Shown here piece after piece: positions 52,490 through 62,288 of a DNA stretch of 64,000 nucleotides. The DNA is from Streptomyces sp. GTDB taxonomy: Bacteria > Actinomycetota > Actinomycetes > Streptomycetales > Streptomycetaceae. The number at the start of each line of letters is the position of its first letter. Position 1 is the stretch's first letter. The DNA lies in NCBI RefSeq assembly GCF_019510245.1, contig NZ_JAEKKT010000132.1, positions 19,483 to 83,482 on the forward strand. The letters run 5' to 3'. A program made the position numbers and the translations under genes. The notes beneath the pieces are model-generated. The model saw nothing but the letters and a program-made list of their open reading frames with translations, had not been told where the DNA came from and did no database searches.

Positions 52490-53617
52490 TTACGGGTGCA
52501 GGATCACCAGGTCGTCCCTGTGTACGACCTCGCGTTCGTACGCCCGTCCCAGCTCGCGTGCCAGCTCCCTGGTCGAACGCCCGATCAGCTGGGGGATCTC
52601 CTTGGCGTCGAAGCTGACGAGCCCCCGGGCCACCGCGCGGCCTTCGGTGTCGCGCAGTTCGACCGGGTCGCCCGCACTGAACTCGCCCTCCACCGCGGCG
52701 ATCCCGGCCGGCAGCAGCGACTTGCGGCCCTCGACGACGGCACGGACGGCGCCGTCGTCGAGGGTGAGCGAGCCCTGCGGGGTGGAGGCGTGCTGGAGCC
52801 ACAGGAGGCGGTCTGCGGACCGTTTGCCGGTGGGGTGGAAGTAGGTGCCGGTGTCGCCGCCCGAGAGCGCGTCGGCGGCGTGCACGGCGCTCGTGAGGAC
52901 CACCGGGATGCCTGCGGCGGCGGCGATCCGGGCGGCCTCCACCTTGGTGACCATCCCGCCGGTGCCGACGCCCGCCTTGCCGGCGCTGCCGATGTCGACG
53001 CCGGCGAGGTCCTCGGGCCCCTTCACCTCCGCTATCCGCGAGGTGCCGGGCCTGCCGGGGTCGCCGTCGTAGACGCCGTCGACGTCGGAGAGGAGGACCA
53101 GCAGGTCGGCGTGGACGAGGTGGGCGACGAGGGCGGCGAGGCGGTCGTTGTCGCCGAAGCGGATCTCGTCGGTGGCGACGGTGTCGTTCTCGTTGACGAT
53201 CGGGAAGGCACCCATCGCGAGGAGCTTGTCGAGGGTGCGGGAGGCGTTGCGGTGGTGGGCGCGGCGGCTCATGTCGTCCGAGGTGAGCAGGACCTGGCCG
53301 ACGCGGACGGCGTAGCGGGCGAAGGAGGCGGTGTAGCGGGCGACGAGCAGGCCCTGGCCGACGCTGGCGGCGGCCTGCTGGCGGGCCAGGTCCCGGGGGC
53401 GGCGACGCAGGCCGAGCGGGGCGAGTCCGGCGGCGATGGCGCCGGAGGAGACGAGGACGATCTCCTTCTCCCCGCCGCTGCGGCTCTTGGCGAGGACGTC
53501 GACGAGCGCGTCGACGCGGTCGGCGTCCAGGCCGCCGGAGGCGGTGGTCAGCGAGGAGGAGCCCACCTTGACGACGATCCTGCGGGCCTCGCCGACGGCC
53601 TGCCTAGCCCTTGCCAC
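52490..53617 (-). CDS. proB: Glutamate 5-kinase
   Basis: ARRIVVKVGSSSLTTASGGLDADRV...C-terminal PUA-like domain; GTG start at 53617. Confidence 0.95.
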   Translation of the reverse strand: MARARQAVGEARRIVVKVGSSSLTTASGGLDADRVDALVDVLAKSRSGGEKEIVLVSSGAIAAGLAPLGLRRRPRDLARQQAAASVGQGLLVARYTASFARYAVRVGQVLLTSDDMSRRAHHRNASRTLDKLLAMGAFPIVNENDTVATDEIRFGDNDRLAALVAHLVHADLLVLLSDVDGVYDGDPGRPGTSRIAEVKGPEDLAGVDIGSAGKAGVGTGGMVTKVEAARIAAAAGIPVVLTSAVHAADALSGGDTGTYFHPTGKRSADRLLWLQHASTPQGSLTLDDGAVRAVVEGRKSLLPAGIAAVEGEFSAGDPVELRDTEGRAVARGLVSFDAKEIPQLIGRSTRELARELGRAYEREVVHRDDLVILHP

Positions 53618-53841
53618 GTCCTGTCCCCACTTCCTTGCGCGTGGCAGCAATCTACGCGAAGGGGACCGGCGCCAGGCCGGACCGTCCAGCCTCCGGACAG
53701 GCGGCGGAACGGTGACGACCGGAACAGCACGTGACGATTCGTGCACGTGCTGCGCACGGCAAAAAGGTTGTGTTGACTCTCTATAGAAATCGAAACGAAC
53801 TCAAAGTTAACTTGAAGTTTGTGTCATCTAAAGATCGCCGC

Positions 53842-55242
53842 GTGAAGCGCATCCTCCTCAGGTCGGGAAAGAGTCCCTACGACGTCGTCACCGTCGAGGA
53901 GGCCCTGCACCGGGACGTCATCGCCACCAATTCGGGCAACCTGATCTTCAGCGACGCCGCCCACAAGATCCTCGAGGCGCCGGGCACCGAGGTCGTGTCG
54001 AACGGCATGCCCTCCGACGTCTCCGCCGCCGCCCGCATCAACGAGGAGTACGACGCCTTCGTCGTACCGCTGGCCAACGCCTTCAGGCCGTCCTTCGAAA
54101 GCGCCCTGAAGCGGATGACCCGGCTGATCTCGAAACTGAACATCCCGGTGGTCGTGCTCGGCGTCGGCGCGCAGACCGGGGTGAGTTACAACCCGGACCG
54201 CCTGAAGCGGATCGAGCCGACCGTGCGGGAGTTCTGCGCGGCCGTGCTGGAGCGCAGTGCGTCGATCGGCGTGCGGGGCGAGTTCACCGAGCAGTACCTG
54301 AAGAACATGGGCTTCAAGGACGTCGAGGTCATCGGCTGTCCTTCGCTGTTCATGTACGGTGAGCGGCTCCCGGTGCACAAGAAGGCACTGGAGTTGACGC
54401 CGCAGTCGCGGATCGCGATCAACGGCTCGCACAGTGCCGTACGCGCGCAGGGCCTGGACCGGATCATCACGCGCACCCACGAGCGCTATCCGAGGCTGCG
54501 TTTCGTCGGCCAGAACCTCAGTGACGCTCGGCAGCTGCACTGGCGCGACCTGTCGGACCCCAACGCCGCGGTGACCGGGATGCCGACCCATCCGGACCAT
54601 CCGATGTTCCGCGAGGACAAGGTGCGGGTCTACGTCGACCCGGTCACCTGGATCGACGATCTGCGCTCGTTCGACTTCTCCTTCGGATCGCGTATCCACG
54701 GCAACATCGCGGCCCTGCTGGCGGGCACGCCGGCCACCGTGCTGTGCGGCGACTCGCGGACGCTGGAACTGTGCCGGTACTTCGAGATACCGCACCGTCG
54801 GCTGGACCGGGCGGTGAAGGATCCCGAGTCGGCGGATCCGGCGAAGCTGTACGCGGAGGCCGACTTCGGCGGGCTGGTCGGCGGTCACCGGGAGCGTTTC
54901 GAGCGGTTCACCGGGTTCCTCGACAGGAACGGGCTGGAGAACACCTTCACGCACGGCGACGGCGGAGCGGCCTTCGAGGAGCGGATGCGCACACTGGCGT
55001 TCCCGCCGGGGATCCGTCCCTGGAACGACGCGGACCTCGACTCGCTGACCTCGCGGTTCGGCTGGCTGCACAGCCGTATCGACGAACTGTCGCTGGACAA
55101 CGCCCGGTTGGAGAAGGAGCTGGCGCGCGCCGGGGCCCGCGCCGCGAAGGCGAACGCCGCGCAGAAGCCGGCCTCGGTCTACCGGCGGGCCCGGCGGGCC
55201 GTCGGCAGGCCGATCCGCCGGGCGCTGGGGTCCGGCGGTTAG
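53842..55242 (+). CDS. Polysaccharide pyruvyl transferase family protein
   Basis: KRILLRSGKSPYDVVTVEEAL...SIGVRGEFTEQYLKNMGFKDVEVIGCPSLF...DFSFGSRIHGNIAALLAGTPATVL. Confidence 0.87.
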   Translation: MKRILLRSGKSPYDVVTVEEALHRDVIATNSGNLIFSDAAHKILEAPGTEVVSNGMPSDVSAAARINEEYDAFVVPLANAFRPSFESALKRMTRLISKLNIPVVVLGVGAQTGVSYNPDRLKRIEPTVREFCAAVLERSASIGVRGEFTEQYLKNMGFKDVEVIGCPSLFMYGERLPVHKKALELTPQSRIAINGSHSAVRAQGLDRIITRTHERYPRLRFVGQNLSDARQLHWRDLSDPNAAVTGMPTHPDHPMFREDKVRVYVDPVTWIDDLRSFDFSFGSRIHGNIAALLAGTPATVLCGDSRTLELCRYFEIPHRRLDRAVKDPESADPAKLYAEADFGGLVGGHRERFERFTGFLDRNGLENTFTHGDGGAAFEERMRTLAFPPGIRPWNDADLDSLTSRFGWLHSRIDELSLDNARLEKELARAGARAAKANAAQKPASVYRRARRAVGRPIRRALGSGG

Positions 55243-55258
55243 GCGCACGGGGGCCGGG

Positions 55259-56473
55259 TCAGGCGGCCGCGGGCTTCACGTCCCGGGCGGGCAGGGACCG
55301 CCGCAGCTTGCGCAGCGCGCGCCGCAGGAGGGTGTTGGCGGCGTCCTCGCGGTAGCCCTCGACGGCGCGGGCTTCGCGGGGTTCGGCGAGGTAGATCCAG
55401 TCCGGGACGCCGGCCGCCTCGGAACGGAAGTGCGGGTAGCCGAGGTAGACGCGGGTGCCGCGCCCCTCCAGGACCGGCGTGGGCTGCTTGCCGGCCCGTA
55501 CGAACTCGAGGACGTCCGGGAGGAGTTCGGTGCGGCGGACGGCGACCAGGTGCAGCTGGAGCCGTTCGTGGACCTTGAGGCGGCGGGCCACCTCGGAGTT
55601 CCAGTGGGCGTCCATCAGCGGCTCGGCGAGTTCCCGTTTGTGCCGCCGCACCTCGTCGGTGTCCTTGAGGAACCGGGGGCCGAACTGCGGAAGCAGTGTG
55701 ACCTTGAACGGCCGGACCATCAGGCTGTCGCGCCGCGGGCCTGCCGGGACCATCTCGGCGATCAGGTTCATCAGGGCGCGCGCGGAGTCGAAGCGGAGGG
55801 TGTAGCCGCCGCTCTTGGTGACGTGTTTGCCGTCCTCGCGGCCGACGAGGTAGTAGCAGGGGTAGTCGGCGACGACCGAGACGCCGTCGGCGCGGAGATA
55901 GGCCTCCATGGTGAACAGCGCGTCCTCGCCGGTCCACAGGGACTCGTCGAAGCGCATGCCGTGGCGTTCCAGCAGGGCCCGTCGGAAGAGTTTCTGGGCG
56001 CTGAGCGTGAACTTGATGTTGGAGGAGAAGACGTCGGTCCGGTCGAGCGACGTCCCCCACATCGACTGCGGGGGTTTGCGGTTGATTCCCTCGACCTTGC
56101 CGAGGACGACGTCGGTGCCGTTCTTGTCGGCCATGGCGACCATGCGCTCCAGGGCCTGGTCACCGAGCCGGTCGTCGGCGTCCAGGAAGAACACGTAGCG
56201 GCCGGCGGCCTTGGCGAGGCCGACGTTGCGCGGGCCGCTGGGGCCGCCGGAGTTCTCCTGGCGGATCACGGTGACCGGCATGGCGGCGCGGGCCGCGAAC
56301 TCCTCCAGGTACTCCCCCGTGCCGTCGGCCGATCCGTCGTCGACGGCGATGACCTCCATGCGGGCCGGGTCGAGGGTCTGGCGCTCGACGGAGGCCAGGC
56401 ACTCGACCAGGTACGGCATCGCTTCGTACGCCCCGATGATCACGGTCACATCAGGCTGCGCAACGACGGTCAC
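55259..56473 (-). CDS. Glycosyltransferase family 2
   Basis: PDVTVIIGAYEAMPYLVECLASVERQTLDPARMEVIAVDDGSADGTGEYL...FFLDADDRL. Confidence 0.93.
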   Translation of the reverse strand: MTVVAQPDVTVIIGAYEAMPYLVECLASVERQTLDPARMEVIAVDDGSADGTGEYLEEFAARAAMPVTVIRQENSGGPSGPRNVGLAKAAGRYVFFLDADDRLGDQALERMVAMADKNGTDVVLGKVEGINRKPPQSMWGTSLDRTDVFSSNIKFTLSAQKLFRRALLERHGMRFDESLWTGEDALFTMEAYLRADGVSVVADYPCYYLVGREDGKHVTKSGGYTLRFDSARALMNLIAEMVPAGPRRDSLMVRPFKVTLLPQFGPRFLKDTDEVRRHKRELAEPLMDAHWNSEVARRLKVHERLQLHLVAVRRTELLPDVLEFVRAGKQPTPVLEGRGTRVYLGYPHFRSEAAGVPDWIYLAEPREARAVEGYREDAANTLLRRALRKLRRSLPARDVKPAAA

Positions 56474-56751
56474 GTTTCCCCCTAGTCAATGGTGCGTTCC
56501 CCCTGCGTCACCCCGATCGCAATGTCTTAGATGGCTGACCGGCGCGAGAGGTTGCTCAGGAGAACGGGCACAGTGGCCCAGCTCACATGAAGAACGGACT
56601 GCCGGGTGGTGTACAGCGGGTTACACGGGACAGTACGGACGCGCGGTAAGAGCTGCTCAACAAGAACGACGAAGCACGGGTAAGAAGAAGACGTCTCATT
56701 CCTAAGCAGTGGTAAGAGAACGGGGCACGAGAAGGAGAACGCGGCATGCGG

Positions 56752-56795
56752 AACGGGCTCGGTCCCGGGGAGGAGTCCCCGGGACCGAGCCCGTT
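56752..56795. terminator. 19-bp stem hairpin AACGGGCTCGGTCCCGGGG-AGGAGT-CCCCGGGACCGAGCCCGTT
   Basis: Perfect inverted repeat directly downstream of the CDP-glycerol transferase gene. Confidence 0.92.
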
Positions 56796-56819
56796 GGCCG
56801 TTGGCCGTTGCGGCAGGCG

Positions 56820-58934
56820 TCAGCCGGCGGTCGCGCCCTCGGCCTCGCCGGGGGCCGTTCGCGGCTTGCCGCCGGGCAGCGCCTCGGCGAGTTCGGCCGC
56901 CTCGGGGTCGCCGGCCGCGATCCGGGCCTCCTGGCCCAGGTTGCGGGCCTCGGCCTTGCGGGCGAGCGCGGCCACCGCGTCGTTGAACTGCTGGATGGAG
57001 GTCGGCTCGTCCGGCCCGAGCAGGTAGTGCTTGAGCTCGGCCCGGTCCGCGGCCAGCGGATCGGCCGACGGGTCGCGTACGGCGTCCAGCAGGCCGCCGA
57101 GTTCCTTGGCGCTGTTGGAGAGGATCACGGCGGCGCGCACGGCGGTGTTCGCCCGCTTGAACTCCTCCACGCCGACGCCGGCCGAGTCGGTGACGGCGTA
57201 CGGCTTGCCGCTCGCGATGAAGTCGGAGACCACGCTGGAGATGTCGGAGACCATGGCGTCGGAGACGTTGAAGCAGTCGTACAGGCGGGGTTCGGCGCCC
57301 GTGATGACGGCGTGCTGGTAGGGCGGCAGGGCCTGCCAGTAGGAGTCGTTCCAGGCGGCGCGCAGCCGGGCGATCTCTTCGTGCTTCTTCAGGTCGACGA
57401 CGTCGTCCCGGCTGGCCTCGGCCTCGTCGCGCTTGTCGTCGCCGGTGCCGGCCAGTTCGGTCAGGCGGGTCTCGATCCGGGTGAGTTCGGCCTGTGCCGC
57501 CGCCTGGGCGGCCGGGTCGGCGGCGAAGCGGGCGTCGGCGGCGCGGGCGGTGGCGGCCTTCTGGACGAGGGCGATGACGCGGCGGTGGGCGGCGCCGGCC
57601 TCGGCGCTGACGGTGCCGGTGAAGGGGTGCGGCTTGTAGAGGACGCGGACCGGCGGGTCGGCCTTGACCAGCTTCTTCACGATGTTCTCGCCGGCGAGCA
57701 CGAGGGAGGTGTTGCCGGGGTTGCCGTCCCAGCCCTCCCAGGTGGGCGCGTAGAGGACGGTGGGGATACGGCCGTCGGGGACGCCCTGCAGGCTCTGGAT
57801 GGGGGCCAGCTGGGGGCGGCCGACCTCGACGATGTCGTCGTCGCGGACACCGACGTCGGCGATGGCGTAGCGGTCGCGGCCGGCGCGGCCCGCGGTCCAC
57901 ACCTCGTCGTACGCCTTGCTGAACGGGTTGACGCTGGCCAGCTTGTCGCTGTCGCCGTGGCCGATGAAGACGTGCTTCATCGTGGGGACGCGCAGCAGGT
58001 GGATGTTCTTGCCGACGTTGGCCGCGTAGAGGGCGACGCGGACCGTGGAGAGGTCCATGTTCATCAGGTGCACGCCGCCGGGCACGCAGATGACGGGGAC
58101 GGTGGTGGGGGCGAGGTTCTGCAGGATGACCCGCTCGCGCAGCAGGATCAGCGGGCGGGACTCCAGCTGTTCCATGGTCTCCAGCCACATGTTGACCTGG
58201 TAGGCGGAGTCCTTGGAGCCGGAGAAGTACAGCACGGTCCCGGGCCGGTAGTCGGCCAGCCAGTCGTCGACTGCGGCCAGCACGGTGTCGGCGTCCGGCG
58301 GGGTCTTGCGGCCGCGCACGTAGGGCGTCAGCACCAGTACGTACAGGCAGCCCAGGGCGAGGGTGATGCCGATGCCGACGAATCCGGCGACCACGTTGTC
58401 CGTGGCCGCCGAGATCAGCAGGCCGACGACGGCCGCGAGGTCGAGGTGGAGCATCTTCTCGGCGGAGCGGTCGAGCAGGCCGCGCGGCGGGGCGTCCGGG
58501 ATGCGGATGCGGGACTTCAGGTCGACGTTGCGGGTGGCGACCGGCATCCGGCGGCGGTTGCGGATGAGGGTGACCAGGGCGCCGTGCGGGGCCTGAAGGC
58601 CGTAGAAGGCGATGAAGCAGGCGATCGCGCCGTAGAAGACCAGGCCGTTGGAGAGGTCCATCCTGGCCAGCAGCAGGATCAGCAGCAGCTGTCGGATCAG
58701 GAAGCGGATCGACAGACCGGCCCGGACCTTGCCGAGCCGGTTGACGAGGTAGCTGCCCTTGCGGTGCAGGTAGTGGTCCGCCAGGTACGTGACGGCGGCC
58801 GCGGCCGCGAAAGCGTAGACGCTCGGGACGAGCGCGGCGACCATGAGGACCGGGAAGCCCAGCATCATGAGTGCCGCCGCGGCCAGCTCGGCCGCGCTGC
58901 CCACTCGGGCGACGCGAATAGCGGTGGATATCAC
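56820..58934 (-). CDS. CDP-glycerol glycerophosphotransferase family protein with N-terminal membrane domain
   Basis: C-term VLYAPTWEGWDGNPGNTSL...VLYKPHPFTG...MVSDISSVVSDFIASGKPYAVTD; N-term TM segments; start uncertain (58934 or 58982). Confidence 0.87.
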   Translation of the reverse strand: MISTAIRVARVGSAAELAAAALMMLGFPVLMVAALVPSVYAFAAAAAVTYLADHYLHRKGSYLVNRLGKVRAGLSIRFLIRQLLLILLLARMDLSNGLVFYGAIACFIAFYGLQAPHGALVTLIRNRRRMPVATRNVDLKSRIRIPDAPPRGLLDRSAEKMLHLDLAAVVGLLISAATDNVVAGFVGIGITLALGCLYVLVLTPYVRGRKTPPDADTVLAAVDDWLADYRPGTVLYFSGSKDSAYQVNMWLETMEQLESRPLILLRERVILQNLAPTTVPVICVPGGVHLMNMDLSTVRVALYAANVGKNIHLLRVPTMKHVFIGHGDSDKLASVNPFSKAYDEVWTAGRAGRDRYAIADVGVRDDDIVEVGRPQLAPIQSLQGVPDGRIPTVLYAPTWEGWDGNPGNTSLVLAGENIVKKLVKADPPVRVLYKPHPFTGTVSAEAGAAHRRVIALVQKAATARAADARFAADPAAQAAAQAELTRIETRLTELAGTGDDKRDEAEASRDDVVDLKKHEEIARLRAAWNDSYWQALPPYQHAVITGAEPRLYDCFNVSDAMVSDISSVVSDFIASGKPYAVTDSAGVGVEEFKRANTAVRAAVILSNSAKELGGLLDAVRDPSADPLAADRAELKHYLLGPDEPTSIQQFNDAVAALARKAEARNLGQEARIAAGDPEAAELAEALPGGKPRTAPGEAEGATAG

Positions 58935-59086
58935 GGAGAACCTTTTGCTGACAAAAAGGCCTGAATTCGACCTTGCGGACAATCTGGGAGGTGGTCGATC
59001 CGGGTTCTACGGGTTCAGGCCCCTGCGATTGCTCCGCGAACGCGCAACCACAGAGGCCTGAATTACAGATGACTAATGGCTGTCGA

Positions 59087-60586
59087 TTATGCCACGCCGT
59101 CCTGTCGGTCCAGGACACTGGCGAGGGCCTGCTCGAAGCCGGTGGCCTGGCCGGCGGCCGCCGTCGGGTCCTGCTGGCGGACGTCGATGACATGGCCGGT
59201 GAGCTCGGAGAGCAGCACGTCGAGGGAGGTGCGGGCGACGGCCTCGGAGGAGAGCAGCGAGCCCGTCGGCTCCTGGCCGAACGCCTTGGTGCGCATCGGG
59301 GTGGCGGTGCGCTCGGGGTTGATGCAGTTGACGCGGACGCCGTCGCCGGCCCACTCGTCGGACAGGGCCTGGGTGAGGTTCACCATGGCGGCCTTGGTCG
59401 AGGAGTAGAGGCTGTACTCGGCCCGGCCGCGGGTGTAGCTGCTGGAGGTGTAGAGCAGCAGCTGGCCCTGGGTCTCGGCGAGGTACTTGTAGCTGGAGCG
59501 GGCGATCTGCACCGGGGCCAGGTAGTTGACCTTCAGCGCCTCCTCGATGGTGGCGTTGTCGGTCTCGGCGAGCTTGCCGATGCGCAGCACGCCCGCGGTG
59601 TTGACGACGTAGTCGATGCGTCCGGTCTCGGCGTACGCCTTGGAGAGCGCGTCGTCGACCTCCTCCGGGTTCTCCACGTGGGTGCCGGTGGTGGAGCGGC
59701 CCAGCGCGTAGACGCTCGCGCCGTAGGACTCGGCGAGTTCGGCGATGTCCTTGCCGATGCCGTACGAGCCGCCGAAGATCACCACGGTCTTGCCGGTGAG
59801 GAGTTCGCGGTAGGCGTCCTCGCCGTTCTGCTCGGGGGCGGCGGTGGAGGCGAGCTGGAAGAGCTTGTCGGCGATGAAGACGTCGACGGGCTGGGTGACC
59901 TTCATGTTGTACTCGTCGCCGGCGACGACGTGGATCGGCACGTCCGGCAGGTACTTGAGGACTACGGAGCAGTCGTCGGTGGCCTGGAAGTTGGGGTCGC
60001 CGGCGGCGACCTCGTAGGCCCGCTTGATCGTGGACAGCTTGAACGCCTGCGGGGTCTGGCCGCGGCGCAGCCGGGAGCGGTCCGGGATCTCGGTGATGAA
60101 CTCGCCGTCCCCGCCGTGGGTCCGCGTGACGATGATGGTGTCGGCGGACGGGATGGCGACGTCGACGGCCTGGTAGCGCTCCAGCGCGGTCACGCAGTCG
60201 TCGATGACGCGCCGTGACAGCAGGGGGCGTACGGCGTCGTGGAAGAGGACGTTGAGGTCCTCGCCCTCGGCCAGGCCCTCGCCGAGTGCCTCGATGGCGC
60301 GTTCGGTGGTCTCGTTCCGCGTGTTGCCGCCCTCGATGATCTTCTTGACCTTCGCGAGCCCGGCCTTGGCGACGATCTTCTCGACGTCCGCGACGTAGCC
60401 CGGTGCCATCAGCACGATGATGTCGTCGATCGAGTCGGCCTTCTCGAAGGTGGCCAGGGTGTGCTCGATGACGGCCTTGCCGGCGATCTTCAGCAGCTGC
60501 TTGGGGATCGACAGACCCACCCGCTGACCGGTGCCACCGGCCAGGATCACTGCGGTGGTTCGGGGCTTGGCTATGTGCTGGGACAC
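59087..60586 (-). CDS. Bifunctional IspD/TarI-type cytidylyltransferase / SDR oxidoreductase (Bcs1-like)
   Basis: TTAVILAGGTGQRVGLSIPKQLLKIAGKAV cytidylyltransferase; C-term KTVVIFGGSYGIGKDIAELAESYGA...YTSSSYTRGRAEYSLYSSTKAAMVNLTQAL SDR. Confidence 0.92.
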   Translation of the reverse strand: MSQHIAKPRTTAVILAGGTGQRVGLSIPKQLLKIAGKAVIEHTLATFEKADSIDDIIVLMAPGYVADVEKIVAKAGLAKVKKIIEGGNTRNETTERAIEALGEGLAEGEDLNVLFHDAVRPLLSRRVIDDCVTALERYQAVDVAIPSADTIIVTRTHGGDGEFITEIPDRSRLRRGQTPQAFKLSTIKRAYEVAAGDPNFQATDDCSVVLKYLPDVPIHVVAGDEYNMKVTQPVDVFIADKLFQLASTAAPEQNGEDAYRELLTGKTVVIFGGSYGIGKDIAELAESYGASVYALGRSTTGTHVENPEEVDDALSKAYAETGRIDYVVNTAGVLRIGKLAETDNATIEEALKVNYLAPVQIARSSYKYLAETQGQLLLYTSSSYTRGRAEYSLYSSTKAAMVNLTQALSDEWAGDGVRVNCINPERTATPMRTKAFGQEPTGSLLSSEAVARTSLDVLLSELTGHVIDVRQQDPTAAAGQATGFEQALASVLDRQDGVA

Positions 60587-60831
60587 AGGTGACCTACCTT
60601 GGGGCATCAGGGAACCAGGAAATGGTCCCACTTCCGGTAACCGCTGTGCAAGGTGAGCGCCGTTCGCTGCATATGTGCCCGCAACCTTTCATTCACCTTG
60701 CGTCGCTGGTGATGGGTGCCGCCCGCCGGACCACCGGAAGAGTTCCGTGAATTTGCTGTGAGTAACTACACAGGCCGTTTTGATTGCGGTGCGTGACGCG
60801 ACGCACGTCTCAGCGGTGCAGCGCGGTCAGC

Positions 60832-62061
60832 TCACCGTCGTCGCAGCTTCTTCAGACATCGGTGCCCCAGGACCCGCATCAGCTCCTTCGACGAGGTCTG
60901 GTGCACGGTGCGGGACTTCGCCTCGGCGGTGTGGCGCACGGGGGCCGCGGCCGCGGCGGCGAGTGCGCCGTAGAGTGCCTGGGCGGCGACCTCGGGGGCG
61001 ATGCGGGCCTCGGCGGCGGGCGGTCCCGGCTGTGCGGGGATGGCGGGCAGGGTGCAGAGCAGGGCCGGGTCGCCGACGACGCGGACTCCCATGGCGCCGA
61101 TGCGTTCCACCATCTCGGCGCCGATGCGGCCGGCGGCCTCGACGGCCCAGGCGGGGGTGGAGATCTTCACGTCGGCGGCGGTGGGGTTGCACGAGTTCTT
61201 CATATGGATGACGGCGCCGTTGCGGACGAGCTTGGAATAGAGCTCGTCGGGGAGTCCATTGCCGCGGAATTCCACGTTGAGGTTACGCAGCATTTCGGTC
61301 TCGGCGAGGGTGAGGGAGCGGTTCGCCGTGTCCGGGACGGGCTGGAGGAGTTTTCCGGGGAGGCCGAGGAGTGCTTCGAAGGTGCGCATCAGGCCGTCGC
61401 GGTCCCGGTCGTCGACCACGACGACGGTGATCCGGTCGGCGCCGACCGCGCGGCTCCAGCGTTCGACGAGCCGGTCATGCCGGTGGCGGCGCCAGAAGCT
61501 GGGGTTGGGCTTCCCGTAGGGGGCCTTGCGGAGCATGTGGTCCAGCCAGTCCTCGTAGCCCATGCGCAGTCCGTTCTGCACGTACTGCTGCCACTGGGAG
61601 GGCATGATCCTGGCGAGCGGACGGAGGGTGACGAGGACATGGACGCGTTCGCCGCCGAGCTGCTCGACGATGCGGGTGACGGTCTCGTCGTCGGGGGCGT
61701 CGGCGAAGAACTCGCTGCTGATCACCGAGGTGCGGGTGCCGGTGGCCTCGACCTCCTTGAGCAGCCGGGTCCAGTGCTTCTCGGTGGGCGCGGTGTCGCC
61801 CATCATCGCGGGCCGGGCGCAGGCGGCCAGGGCGGCCTCCATCGGGTGCCGGGTGGCCGCCGGGAACTCCACGCCGTGTTCGGGCAGCTTGTCCTTCGCG
61901 GCGAACAGGGCGCCCTGGATGGCCGTGGTGCCCGTCTTGTGCGGGCCGATGTGCAGCAGGCGGGTGCCGGCGGGCAGGGCGGCAAGGGGACCGGTGGGGC
62001 CTGCGGGGCCTGTGGTGGGGTGGTTCACCGGGGCTTCGCCTCTCGTGCAGTCCGTCTCCAT
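60832..62061 (-). CDS. Sulfotransferase-like protein
   Basis: [28 protein letters not shown] (PAPS-binding-like), [28 protein letters not shown] at 62061. Confidence 0.78.
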   Translation of the reverse strand: METDCTRGEAPVNHPTTGPAGPTGPLAALPAGTRLLHIGPHKTGTTAIQGALFAAKDKLPEHGVEFPAATRHPMEAALAACARPAMMGDTAPTEKHWTRLLKEVEATGTRTSVISSEFFADAPDDETVTRIVEQLGGERVHVLVTLRPLARIMPSQWQQYVQNGLRMGYEDWLDHMLRKAPYGKPNPSFWRRHRHDRLVERWSRAVGADRITVVVVDDRDRDGLMRTFEALLGLPGKLLQPVPDTANRSLTLAETEMLRNLNVEFRGNGLPDELYSKLVRNGAVIHMKNSCNPTAADVKISTPAWAVEAAGRIGAEMVERIGAMGVRVVGDPALLCTLPAIPAQPGPPAAEARIAPEVAAQALYGALAAAAAAPVRHTAEAKSRTVHQTSSKELMRVLGHRCLKKLRRR

Positions 62062-62102
62062 GGTTAACGAAAGGTAAGACGTTCGCCTGAGGTTCACCTG
62101 AG

Positions 62103-62136
62103 AGGAGCCTGGGACACAGATGAGTCCCAGGCTCCT
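62103..62136. terminator. Hairpin AGGAGCCTGGGAC-N8-GTCCCAGGCTCCT
   Basis: 13-bp perfect stem between obgE and the sulfotransferase-like gene. Confidence 0.85.
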
Positions 62137-62205
62137 GTTGCACAGTCTTGACCTTCGGCCGCCCGGTCCGCGGGCTTTACGACCCGTACCCGAGGACAAC
62201 GGAAA

Positions 62206-62244
62206 GACCCGTTGCGGCCGGAACGGGTCCCGGCGCAACGGGTC
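62206..62244. terminator. Hairpin GACCCGTTGCG...CGCAACGGGTC downstream of obgE
   Basis: 11-bp perfect inverted repeat. Confidence 0.6.
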
Positions 62245-62288
62245 TGACGGTGTGGACCGGGGCTCCCCGGGAACGGGGGGCCGGGGTC

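Noticed and set aside
56709-58964. 751-aa plus-strand ORF opposite the CDP-glycerol transferase gene
   Set aside because: Gly/Val/Asp/Ala-biased mirror ORF; opposite strand has recognisable transferase motifs.
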